NCBI GenBank assembly: GCA_017649745.1
Contig: JAGCGE010000128.1
Coordinates: forward strand, 1 to 14,370
DNA: 14,370 bases
Reading direction: 5' to 3'
Source of the DNA: Clostridiales bacterium
GTDB lineage: Bacteria > Bacillota_A > Clostridia > Saccharofermentanales > Saccharofermentanaceae
A program made the translations under genes and the position numbers. The stretch's first letter is position 1. Each line of letters starts with the position of its first letter. The notes under the pieces are model-generated. The model had not been told where the DNA came from. It saw only the letters and a list, made by a program, of their open reading frames with translations, and did not search any database. Shown here piece after piece: positions 1 to 6,788 of the stretch.

Positions 1-1
1 A

Positions 2-1165
2 CATATAGGATTTTTCGGAAGGCGTAATGCAGGTAAATCGAGCCTTGTAAATGCCTTTACAAATCAGAATCTGAGCATCGTCTCAGATGTGAAAGGAACG
101 ACTACAGATCCGGTCTATAAATCAATGGAGCTCCTTCCTCTGGGACCAGTGACGATCATCGACACACCAGGCCTTGACGATGAGGGTGACCTTGGTAATC
201 TTCGTATCAAAAAGTGTATGGAGATAGTCCGTAAGGTCGACATCGCGCTTCTCGTAATCGATTGCGGCGAAGGCATAAGCGACGAAGATATCAAGATCTA
301 TACCATGCTCGAAGCAAGGAACATTCCTACTATCATCGTAATGAACAAGAGCGACAAATATCCTGACTTTAAGACTTTCAAGAGCGACGTCATAAAGGTG
401 CCTGCAAAGAACATCCTTTACGTAAGCGCCATCAACAAAGTCGGTATCAACGAGCTTCGCGAGAGAGTTGCCGAGTGCATGCCTGAGCCTGAGAAGGAGA
501 GGGAACTCCTGCCTCCTGATATAGGTGAGGGAAGCGTCGTTGTTCTTGTTATCCCTATCGACTCATCAGCACCTAAAGGCCGACTGATCCTTCCGCAGCA
601 GCAGGTCATTCGTGCGCTTCTTGAGAAAGGTGCAGCTTCTGTTTGCACACGAGAGACTGAGCTTGCTGAGACAATTGATAAGCTCGCGTCCGGTCCTGAT
701 CTTGTCATCACCGATTCACAGGCTTTCGAGAAGGTCAATGAGGTTGTTGCAGGACGATTCCCTCTTACGAGCTTTTCGATACTTATGGCTAAGTATAAAG
801 GCGATTATGAGTGGCAGCTTAAGGGCGCCCAGGCTATAGACGAGCTTCAGGACGGCGACAAGATCCTGATCGCTGAAGGATGCACACACCACAGACAGTG
901 TGAAGACATCGGAACAGTTAAGCTTCCTAACTGGCTCAAAGGATATACGGAAAAGGATCTTGTTTTCGAGTTCTGCTCAGGAACTGAATTCGCTGATGAG
1001 GATGTTATCAACAACTACAAGCTTGTCATACACTGTGGCGGCTGCATGCTGAACGAGCGTGAGATGAAATATCGCGTAGAGCTCTGTAAAGAGAAAGGCG
1101 TACCTGTTACGAACTACGGTATGGCGATCGCGAAGATCAAGGGTATCCTAAATATTGTAACGTGA
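2..1165 (+). CDS. hydF: [FeFe]-hydrogenase maturation GTPase HydF (5' truncated by window edge)
   Basis: HydF is the GTPase scaffold on which HydE and HydG build the 2Fe subcluster of the H-cluster before transfer to apo-HydA in the cytoplasm. The frame is open from base 2, giving 387 visible residues; family members are about 400, so perhaps 10-20 N-terminal residues lie outside the window. The P-loop GRRNAGKSS is at bases 17-43, followed by GTTTDP, the switch DTPG and the NKSD specificity motif. The C-terminal part carries the HydF cluster signature: CTH (Cys codon at 881), then 47 residues, then HCGGC (Cys codons at 1034 and 1043). This separates HydF from other Era/TrmE-like GTPases. No hydE, hydG or hydA is in view, and the next gene is an unrelated aquaporin. 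I see no clear terminator after the TGA stop. Confidence 0.95.
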   Translation, partial: HIGFFGRRNAGKSSLVNAFTNQNLSIVSDVKGTTTDPVYKSMELLPLGPVTIIDTPGLDDEGDLGNLRIKKCMEIVRKVDIALLVIDCGEGISDEDIKIYTMLEARNIPTIIVMNKSDKYPDFKTFKSDVIKVPAKNILYVSAINKVGINELRERVAECMPEPEKERELLPPDIGEGSVVVLVIPIDSSAPKGRLILPQQQVIRALLEKGAASVCTRETELAETIDKLASGPDLVITDSQAFEKVNEVVAGRFPLTSFSILMAKYKGDYEWQLKGAQAIDELQDGDKILIAEGCTHHRQCEDIGTVKLPNWLKGYTEKDLVFEFCSGTEFADEDVINNYKLVIHCGGCMLNEREMKYRVELCKEKGVPVTNYGMAIAKIKGILNIVT

Positions 1166-1218
1166 TATTAATGCTTGTAACAATTTACGTATGATACTAT
1201 GAAATTACTTATTACAAT

Positions 1219-1225
1219 AAGGAGG
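1219..1225 (+). promoter_or_regulatory. Ribosome binding site of the aquaporin gene
   Basis: AAGGAGG lies 11 bases before the ATG at 1237 and fixes that start. The 71-base gap after hydF also holds TATGAT at 1190-1195, a possible -10 box, but I see no convincing -35 partner, so whether the channel has its own promoter is open. Confidence 0.7.
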
Positions 1226-1236
1226 TTGGAAGTATT

Positions 1237-1962
1237 ATGCGTAAATATTTGGCAGAATTCATCGGTACTATGGTATTGGTAACTGTTGGCTGCGGAACCG
1301 CTATGCTCGTCGGATGTGACGCTGTAAACGGTGGCGGCTATATTCTTACTGCACTTGCATTCGGTCTTGTTATCGTTGCTATGGCTTACTCAGTAGGAAA
1401 CATTTCAGGTTGCCATATTAACCCGGCTGTATCATTGGGTGTTCTTCTCACAGGTGGAATGAGTGTTAAGGATTTCGTCCTTTATTGCTGCTCTCAGGTT
1501 CTCGGAGCAACAGCAGGAAGCTGTCTTCTTGCTTTGATCTTCAGACTCGGAGAAGTAGAGGATAAGACAGGCGGAATGGGAACAAACGGTCTTGCAGGAG
1601 TTCATGATGATCTTTTCGCAGGTATCCTTGTTGAGCTCGTTCTCACATTCATCTTTGTATTCGCTATCCTTGGTGTTACATCCAAGAAAGCAAACCACGG
1701 TTCATTCGGTGGACTCGTTATCGGTCTCACACTTGTATTGGTTCATATTCTTGGTATCGGCCTTACAGGTACATCCGTTAACCCAGCAAGAAGCATCGGA
1801 CCTGCTTTGATCAATGCTCTTGTTAACAACAATAACGACGCTATCATGGTTCTTTGGATCTTCATCATCGGACCTATGCTCGGCGCTGCACTTGCTGCAT
1901 TCATCTACAGACTTCTTGAGAAGGAAGATGCACCAGCACCAAAAGCAAAAGCTAAAAAATAA
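1237..1962 (+). CDS. Aquaporin (MIP family), AqpZ-like water channel
   Basis: A 241-residue membrane channel with six hydrophobic segments (roughly 4-24, 34-54, 80-102, 128-146, 158-175, 202-224) and both half-helix NPA motifs, NPAVS at 62-66 and NPARS at 182-186. Aligned by eye with E. coli AqpZ, the aromatic/arginine filter residues are Phe42, His170, Thr179 and Arg185. This Phe-His-Thr-Arg set is the water-selective pattern, not the Trp-Gly-Phe-Arg set of GlpF-type glycerol channels. The C-terminal tail is Lys/Ala/Pro-rich (APAPKAKAKK) and probably cytoplasmic. The gene ends in its own terminator. It points towards a LarA-family gene on the other strand. Lactobacillus lar operons include a lactate-conducting aquaglyceroporin, LarD, but the filter here argues against a simple equivalence. 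Confidence 0.93.
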   Translation: MRKYLAEFIGTMVLVTVGCGTAMLVGCDAVNGGGYILTALAFGLVIVAMAYSVGNISGCHINPAVSLGVLLTGGMSVKDFVLYCCSQVLGATAGSCLLALIFRLGEVEDKTGGMGTNGLAGVHDDLFAGILVELVLTFIFVFAILGVTSKKANHGSFGGLVIGLTLVLVHILGIGLTGTSVNPARSIGPALINALVNNNNDAIMVLWIFIIGPMLGAALAAFIYRLLEKEDAPAPKAKAKK

Positions 1963-1980
1963 GATTTGTTCAAATATATG

Positions 1981-2017
1981 AAAAAGGCTGTTCGCTTCAC
2001 CGCGAGCAGTCTTTTTT
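1981..2017 (+). terminator. Rho-independent terminator of the aquaporin gene
   Basis: A 9-bp stem (GCTGTTCGC at 1987-1995 with GCGAGCAGT at 2002-2010, two wobble pairs), a 6-base loop and a following C plus six T. An A5 run before the stem can pair with the T-run, so it may work in both directions. It lies 18 bases after the aquaporin stop. Confidence 0.88.
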
Positions 2018-2036
2018 GTTTGGGTTGAAAACGCGA

Positions 2037-2219
2037 ATGCATCTCCTACTTTTTTGAAAAAAGATGCATAAATGTTGGGGATTTTAGACCAAATCAAATG
2101 CTCGTTCCCAACATATATTTCTATTTTTAACGGTTGGGTAGGGCTAACTGTGCTAATTTTGGCTGTTATGAGTGATTTTTCTACAACATAAATCCATAAT
2201 TCTAAAGATATGTAGGAGA
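2037..2219. repeat. AT-rich intergenic block with nested inverted repeats
   Basis: This fills the gap between two convergent terminators. Three perfect 8-bp inverted repeats are visible: ATGCATCT (2037-2044) with AGATGCAT (2062-2069); ATGTTGGG (2072-2079) with CCCAACAT (2107-2114); and TCTCCTAC (2042-2049) with GTAGGAGA (2212-2219), which brackets most of the block. TTTTTTGAAAAAA sits inside the first. The bracketing repeat shares bases 2042-2044 with the first, so the two pairings exclude each other. The block is visibly more AT-rich than the flanking genes. No gene with a ribosome binding site is seen. It could be a small non-autonomous mobile element, a decayed remnant or a structured RNA; no target-site duplication is evident. 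Confidence 0.45.
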
Positions 2220-2225
2220 ACACAC

Positions 2226-2253
2226 AAAAAAACACCGGCTCGAAGGCCGGTGC
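2226..2253 (-). terminator. Rho-independent terminator of the LarA-family gene
   Basis: On the minus strand a 7-bp GC-rich stem (arms at 2246-2252 and 2233-2239, CACCGGC/GCCGGTG) with a 6-base loop is followed by seven T (A-run at 2226-2232). It lies about 20 bases past the stop codon at 2273. Confidence 0.88.
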
Positions 2254-2272
2254 TAGTCGTTAATTAAATCGA

Positions 2273-3523
2273 TCATCCCTGAACTCTTGGGAGTGTTGAT
2301 CCGCCGTATGGCATTGCGAGAACCTTGGCGCCCTTTGGCATTGCTTCGAGAGCGGCTTTAAGAGCTTCGTCGATGGATGAGTATGGCTCGAGGAATACGC
2401 TCTTTACGAAGTCAGGCTCAAGACCTGATACGAGGAAGATGCGGGCATTCTGAAGGACCATCATGATAGCGGCTGCTTTGTGTCCGCCGAGAACGAAGTC
2501 TTTCTTGATGTGAGTGATCATGTCACCCGGCTTGTCGTGGCCTGTCATCCAGTCTTCGAAGTGCTTCTCGCCAAGGCCTTCGGAACATTCTGCGATCCAG
2601 ATGATGATACCGCCTTCCTTGATGGCGTGCTTAGCGTTATCGAGGGCTTTCTGAGCCTGATACATGTTGATGTCCTTAGGGAATCCGCCTGCACTTACGA
2701 GGATGATGTCTGCCTTCTCCTCGATCGGGATAGCATAGAAGGAGTCGAGGAACTTGCAGCCTTCGCGGTGAGCTTTTACCTTGTCGCCGCTGAAGCATTT
2801 GATGATCTCTTTCTTCTCGTTGAGTACAACGTTAACGATGAAATCGATGCCGAGGATCTCGCCTGACTCTTCGATGTCTTCACGAACAGGGTTGCCTTCG
2901 AGGCGGCCTGCACATGCCTCTGGCTGAACCATAGCGCTGTGGTTGTTCTGGATCGCATCCCTTGTTGATACGCCAGGCATGATGGCCTTGGCTCCTCCTG
3001 AATAACCTGCGAAATAGTGGTATTCGATGTTGCCCATGCAGATTACGAAGTCAGCTTCGGCAACAGGTGTGACGATGTCCACAGGTGTGCCGTGGCTCGT
3101 AGTACCAAGGTGTTTGACATTGTTACAGTCTGAATCGACGCATTTTACTGACTCGAAAACCTTGTCACTTACCATGTAGCGCATGCGCTCTTCAGTGTGA
3201 CCGCCGTGGCTGCCGAGAGCGAAGACAACAGTTACGTCTTTGTCCTCAACTCCTGCCTCATGAAGCTCGTCGAGTACGTGAGGGATGACCTTGTAACTTG
3301 GCATCGGTCTTGTGATATCTGAAGTTACGATCGCGATCTTCTGACCTTTCTTAACCATGTCCTTAAGGCGTGGTGTGCCGATTGGATTCTTAAGTGATCT
3401 GATGACTTCCTCTTCACCCGTGAGGTCGAGCTCGACATGGTTCGGTACAAGGGTACCCATGTAGTTCTCGTCAGGGATAGTTACATTAATCTTTTCTTTT
3501 GCGTAGCCGAAAGTTACGTTCAT
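2273..3523 (-). CDS. larA: LarA-family nickel-pincer 2-hydroxyacid racemase (DUF2088)
   Basis: A 416-residue protein of the LarA family, whose founding member interconverts D- and L-lactate with a nickel-pincer nucleotide cofactor. Key positions recognisable from Lactobacillus LarA are present: the D69-x-x-R72-P segment, His106 in GSHGG, His169 in NIEYHYFAG, Lys179 in SGGAKAIMPG (the lysine that carries the cofactor) and His195 in NNH. They match H108, H174, K184 and H200 of the Lactobacillus enzyme as I recall its numbering. The usual SGGRK reads SGGAK, but the lysine stays. The family includes racemases for other 2-hydroxyacids, so lactate is not proven. The cofactor genes larB, larC and larE are not in view. 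GGAGG stands before the ATG at 3523, and the gene has its own promoter and terminator. Confidence 0.9.
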   Translation of the reverse strand: MNVTFGYAKEKINVTIPDENYMGTLVPNHVELDLTGEEEVIRSLKNPIGTPRLKDMVKKGQKIAIVTSDITRPMPSYKVIPHVLDELHEAGVEDKDVTVVFALGSHGGHTEERMRYMVSDKVFESVKCVDSDCNNVKHLGTTSHGTPVDIVTPVAEADFVICMGNIEYHYFAGYSGGAKAIMPGVSTRDAIQNNHSAMVQPEACAGRLEGNPVREDIEESGEILGIDFIVNVVLNEKKEIIKCFSGDKVKAHREGCKFLDSFYAIPIEEKADIILVSAGGFPKDINMYQAQKALDNAKHAIKEGGIIIWIAECSEGLGEKHFEDWMTGHDKPGDMITHIKKDFVLGGHKAAAIMMVLQNARIFLVSGLEPDFVKSVFLEPYSSIDEALKAALEAMPKGAKVLAMPYGGSTLPRVQG

Positions 3524-3543
3524 CTTATGCCTCCGTGAAAATC

Positions 3544-3552
3544 TGCTATAAT
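3544..3552 (+). promoter_or_regulatory. Extended -10 promoter for maf
   Basis: TGCTATAAT on the plus strand is a perfect extended -10, about 50 bases before the maf ATG. With the minus-strand copy it forms a perfect 10-bp inverted repeat (TGCTATAATC at 3544-3553, GATTATAGCA at 3565-3574, 11-base spacer), so the two promoters face each other and overlap. Confidence 0.6.
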
Positions 3553-3565
3553 CTTATCGTTTCTG

Positions 3566-3574
3566 ATTATAGCA
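3566..3574 (-). promoter_or_regulatory. Extended -10 promoter for the LarA-family gene
   Basis: On the minus strand the sequence reads TGCTATAAT, a perfect extended -10, about 43 bases before the ATG at 3523. No good -35 is found at 16-18 bases, which is usual for extended -10 promoters. The predicted start site, near 3559, coincides with that of the maf promoter facing it. Confidence 0.6.
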
Positions 3575-3603
3575 CGTCTTTTTCGAAAAGGAGTTTCAAC
3601 AAT

Positions 3604-4206
3604 ATGCACAGAATAATACTTGCGAGCGCGTCACCGAGAAGGCGAGAACTTCTAGGTTTTATAACGGAAGATTTCGAGGTGATGACGGCAGATATCGACG
3701 AGAGATCCATCGAAGAAGAGATCTTGAAAAAGCACGACGATATGGTCGAAGCCGGCAAGGAGATGACGATGCTGCTTGGCGCTTCAAAGGCGAAGGCGGT
3801 GCTCGATATGCTCGATGATAAGGACGATGTCATCGTCATAGGATCAGATACATGTGTAGTTACAAATGACGAGATCTTAGGTAAGCCGAAGGACAGGGAA
3901 GACGCTGTCAGGATGCTCACTAAGCTTTCGGGAGTATCACATTTTGTGATAACCGGCGTAAGTCTCGTGACCAAAGATAAGACTGTAAGTTTTTATGATG
4001 AGAGCGAAGTGGTCTTCAATGAGCTTGATGATTATCAGAGGGCGAAGATCGAAGAATACGCAGACACAAAAGAACCGTATGACAAGGCTGGTGCATACGG
4101 TATCCAGGGTAAAGGTTCGCTGTTGATCAAGAAATTAAACGGTGATTTCTATAACGTTATGGGGCTTCCTGTGTCCAAGCTTTCGAAGGTGCTTTCGACT
4201 TTTTGA
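3604..4206 (+). CDS. maf: Maf-family nucleoside triphosphate pyrophosphatase
   Basis: Maf proteins hydrolyse dTTP/UTP or modified nucleotides to the monophosphate and act as housecleaning enzymes; they were first linked to septum inhibition. The 200 residues have the family motifs in order: ASASPRRRELL at 7-17, GSDT at 80-83 (usually ADT, with Asp82 the expected catalytic acid), GKP at 93-95, SGVSHFVITGV at 109-119, KAGAYGIQG at 161-169 and GLP near the end. The frame is open further upstream to 3499, but the ATG at 3604 is chosen because AAAGGAG precedes it and the SASPRR motif normally starts within about ten residues. The last 50 bases overlap the end of the convergent GGDEF-EAL gene, with no terminator between them. 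Confidence 0.94.
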   Translation: MHRIILASASPRRRELLGFITEDFEVMTADIDERSIEEEILKKHDDMVEAGKEMTMLLGASKAKAVLDMLDDKDDVIVIGSDTCVVTNDEILGKPKDREDAVRMLTKLSGVSHFVITGVSLVTKDKTVSFYDESEVVFNELDDYQRAKIEEYADTKEPYDKAGAYGIQGKGSLLIKKLNGDFYNVMGLPVSKLSKVLSTF

Positions 4207-6025
4207 TGAATGAAGCGAGCTCCTTTGACTTGATAGGAGTGCTTAAGAATCCGCCCTGATAGAAATCGCATCCGTACTTACGGAGTGTATCGAATAAGAG
4301 CTTGGAGCCGACACCGGTCGCGCAGACGTAGATGTCGATCTCGTGCATGAGCTCGATTATTGATGAGATGAGGACTGACATGTAAACGTTGTCCTCGCTT
4401 ATTGTTCTCGTGAAATAGTTGTCGAGCTTGATGCCTCTGATTGGAAGAAGCGGAATATTGTTGATAGATGAATAGCCTCGGCCGAAGTTATCGAGAGTCA
4501 TGAGGACGCCAAGAGAAGCGATGAAATTGATCGCTGGTCTTACTGCGTCGAATGACGATGTGAGGCACTCCTCAGGGATATCGATTATGAGGCTTGAAGG
4601 CTCTATTCTGTACTTCGCAATGAGGTCTGCAAGTGTTCCCGGAGTATCGCCGTACTTAAGCTCAGTCGATGAGATGTTGATAGTCATCTTAAGTGCAGGG
4701 TCGATCGAGTTGATGACAGACAATGCTTCGATCGCGTTCATGAGACTGAATCTGCCGAGCTCATAGATCGTTCCTGTTTTCTCAGCTACCTGCAGGAAGT
4801 CGAGGGCATTAAGTGTGCCGAGTTCCTTGCTCTCCCAGCGAAGGAATGCTTCGAATCCGCAAAGCTCGCCTTCGATGTTGAACTGTGGCTGATAAACGAC
4901 ATAGACTTCTTCGTTTCTTATTGCTGAAGGGAGGAGTTCTTCCATCCTCTTCTGGATATCTTCATTTATGCGGCTTGTCTGAGATGTGAACTCAGGATCC
5001 TTAAGATCGGAATAATGAGTTATTGCGAGCTTCTCTTCTGTGTTGCTCGCGCATTCGATCATGGCATGCTCAGCGCAGCTTAAAAGGTCGCCGGAGAATC
5101 TCGCGTCTGATGGGAATGATGCACATCCTGCGTATACTTCGATCGGGATGCTCATGCCCTTGCTCATGAAGCTGGAACGGACTGATTCGAGAAGTGCGCG
5201 TGCATAACTGTCGAGAGCATCCTTGCTCATATCTCTCTTACAAGCGACGATGAATTCGCCTGTCGCAACACGGCCTAAAAGATCGTGCGGATGTGCGTCT
5301 TCACGAAGTCTGTGTGCGAGATGCTGAACAAGAAGGTCTGTCGGATGATGGCCTAAGTGATACAGGATATCACTATAGTTCCAAAGCTTAATGTAGATGA
5401 CATTTACCGTCTTATCGAAAGCAGTATTAACGCCGCCTTCTGACTGCATGAGGCTGATCTTGTCATCGATCCATGTCTCGACTTCTTCTAAGATCTTAAA
5501 TCTGTTAGGAAGAGTTGTGAGCGGATCGACGCTGCCCATTGCCTTACGGTCTGTCTTGATGATCGTTCTGTCGACGGTCTCTGTCTTAGGCGGCTCGACC
5601 GGCATCTCGTTCTTGGTGAACATCAGCTGACTGCGTGCCTGATTATAGAGCTTCTTCACTCTGAACATTCTCGAATAGACTGTGCCGAGGAAGATATGTA
5701 TCGTTGTGTTGATAAGGATCGCTGCAACTGCGAAGAAAACGACGCTGATCGAAGTGCTCTTACCTGTTGTGAGGTAATCGTAACCGAAGATGAAGATCTG
5801 GAGAACATTGATTATCGTCGCGAGCGTGAAACCGAGTCTTCCGAACAGAAGGTTCACGATGATGCACATCAGTATCTGGAGAACTGCAAGGCCTATACAT
5901 ATAAATGGGTTCGAGAATAACAGCTGGATCAGTCCCGTTACCATGAACAGTACGGAAAATCCAACCAAAGAACAGAATATTACGCGGATGTCACTCGTAA
6001 ATTCGTTTCCTTCTTTAAGACCCAT
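4157..6025 (-). CDS. Membrane GGDEF-EAL protein with both domains degenerate
   Basis: A 622-residue protein with four hydrophobic helices (about 15-36, 40-60, 64-81, 92-114), a linker, a GGDEF domain (about 163-335) and an EAL domain (about 355-610). The GGDEF domain keeps DPLTTLPNR (167-175), but the active-site loop reads RVATGEF (252-258) instead of RxGGDEF and no RxxD inhibitory site precedes it, so cyclase activity is unlikely. In the EAL domain Glu392 (EAFLRW), Asn450, Asp512, Lys533 and Gln590 remain. However, the DDFGTG pair is DN (512-513), the AEGVE motif is ATGVG (569-573) so both glutamates are gone, and the ExTE motif starts with Asp482. Phosphodiesterase activity is also doubtful. 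It may bind c-di-GMP or act as a scaffold. GGAG precedes the ATG at 6025. Confidence 0.9.
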   Translation of the reverse strand: MGLKEGNEFTSDIRVIFCSLVGFSVLFMVTGLIQLLFSNPFICIGLAVLQILMCIIVNLLFGRLGFTLATIINVLQIFIFGYDYLTTGKSTSISVVFFAVAAILINTTIHIFLGTVYSRMFRVKKLYNQARSQLMFTKNEMPVEPPKTETVDRTIIKTDRKAMGSVDPLTTLPNRFKILEEVETWIDDKISLMQSEGGVNTAFDKTVNVIYIKLWNYSDILYHLGHHPTDLLVQHLAHRLREDAHPHDLLGRVATGEFIVACKRDMSKDALDSYARALLESVRSSFMSKGMSIPIEVYAGCASFPSDARFSGDLLSCAEHAMIECASNTEEKLAITHYSDLKDPEFTSQTSRINEDIQKRMEELLPSAIRNEEVYVVYQPQFNIEGELCGFEAFLRWESKELGTLNALDFLQVAEKTGTIYELGRFSLMNAIEALSVINSIDPALKMTINISSTELKYGDTPGTLADLIAKYRIEPSSLIIDIPEECLTSSFDAVRPAINFIASLGVLMTLDNFGRGYSSINNIPLLPIRGIKLDNYFTRTISEDNVYMSVLISSIIELMHEIDIYVCATGVGSKLLFDTLRKYGCDFYQGGFLSTPIKSKELASFIKKSKAPSKAWTQEAP

Positions 6026-6052
6026 AACCTTCTCTCCAAACTACTACTAGAC

Positions 6053-6082
6053 ATTTTACATTATGGCAACGAATTTTGTCTA
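6053..6082 (-). promoter_or_regulatory. Putative promoter of the GGDEF-EAL gene
   Basis: On the minus strand TAGACA (6082-6077) and TAAAAT (6058-6053) are 18 bases apart, fair matches to a housekeeping -35/-10 pair. The predicted transcript starts near 6046, leaving a leader of about 20 bases. No terminator is seen for the HAD gene that ends just upstream at 6116, so read-through is also possible. Confidence 0.4.
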
Positions 6083-6115
6083 TTTCGAAGACTTATCATA
6101 AATGAATTGTGAACA

Positions 6116-6784
6116 TTATATTAATGTCCAATCCCTGATAACATGGTCAGCCATTTTCGATGCCTCCTCGAAATAAATGGCGCTTATGTCATCGTAGACG
6201 AGCACTGTCTTGAACCCGCCTTTTGCTGCCCCTTCGATAGCTCCTTTTACATCTTCGAAAACAATAGCCTCGGACGATTTAGCCCCGACTTTTTCCGAAG
6301 CGATCAGGAAGATATCAGGCTCGAATTTGTTGATCTCGATATCGACATCATCAAGCGTCGTTATGTTGTCGAAAAGCTCATAGACGTTGTTGTTCTTGAG
6401 CGCGGCAACTGCGTTCTTACGAGCAAGCGCGGTCGCGCTGGTAATCTTAAGTCCCTGCTCCTTCGCATAATGAAGGAACTCGTAAACGCCTTTCTTGAGC
6501 TTGATCTTCGAACGGTATTCCTCCTCGACGGTTGCTTCCCATTCGGCGATGACTTCTTCAGGAGTCTCACTTAAGTTATAGCGCTTTACCGTATACTCAG
6601 CCGACTGTCTCATGGAGCAGCTCTTTACTGTATTCGTGTACTCTTCGTCGACTTCAAAACCGCGCTTACGAAGAAAGATCTCGTCGACCTCGTTCCAGAC
6701 TTTCATTGAGTCCAGCACGGTGCCGTCGAGATCCATGATCAACGCTTTATAGTCTTTGATTATCTCTTTCTTGAATTCACTCAT
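6116..6784 (-). CDS. HAD-superfamily hydrolase, beta-phosphoglucomutase-like
   Basis: A 222-residue cytoplasmic HAD phosphatase with a C1-type helical cap between motifs I and II. Motif I is DLDGT at 18-22 (Asp18 nucleophile, Asp20 acid/base), motif II TSAT at 115-118, motif III Lys153 and motif IV Glu177-Asp178 in VFEDVKGAIEGA. This is the pattern of the PGM/phosphoglycolate phosphatase branch, but the substrate cannot be read from the sequence. I chose the ATG at 6784. A TTG seven codons further up (6805) is in frame but lies inside the preceding gene without a good ribosome site. The start is 4 bases after the stop of the fumarase/tartrate dehydratase beta gene, and no strong ribosome site is visible, so translation is probably coupled to that gene. 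It may remove a side product of that pathway. Confidence 0.88.
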   Translation of the reverse strand: MSEFKKEIIKDYKALIMDLDGTVLDSMKVWNEVDEIFLRKRGFEVDEEYTNTVKSCSMRQSAEYTVKRYNLSETPEEVIAEWEATVEEEYRSKIKLKKGVYEFLHYAKEQGLKITSATALARKNAVAALKNNNVYELFDNITTLDDVDIEINKFEPDIFLIASEKVGAKSSEAIVFEDVKGAIEGAAKGGFKTVLVYDDISAIYFEEASKMADHVIRDWTLI

Positions 6785-6788
6785 AGGA

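Noticed and set aside
1237..1962. Annotating the channel as glycerol facilitator GlpF
   Set aside because: The filter residues Phe42, His170, Thr179 and Arg185 match the water-selective type rather than GlpF.
2037..2219. Insertion sequence or CRISPR array in the intergenic block
   Set aside because: No transposase and no regularly spaced direct repeats; only short inverted repeats are present.
1702..2235. A 177-codon minus-strand open frame over the aquaporin 3' end and the intergenic block
   Set aside because: Half of it is antisense to a clear aquaporin, it crosses a strong terminator, it has no good ribosome site, and its composition (Cys/Ser/Phe-rich tail) is that of a shadow.
2480..2866. 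A 128-codon plus-strand open frame within the LarA-family gene
   Set aside because: Antisense shadow produced by codon bias in a well-supported gene; no ribosome site.
3499..3603. N-terminal extension of Maf by 35 residues
   Set aside because: It would run through the LarA start and both promoters; the ATG at 3604 has a ribosome site and the normal Maf N-terminus.
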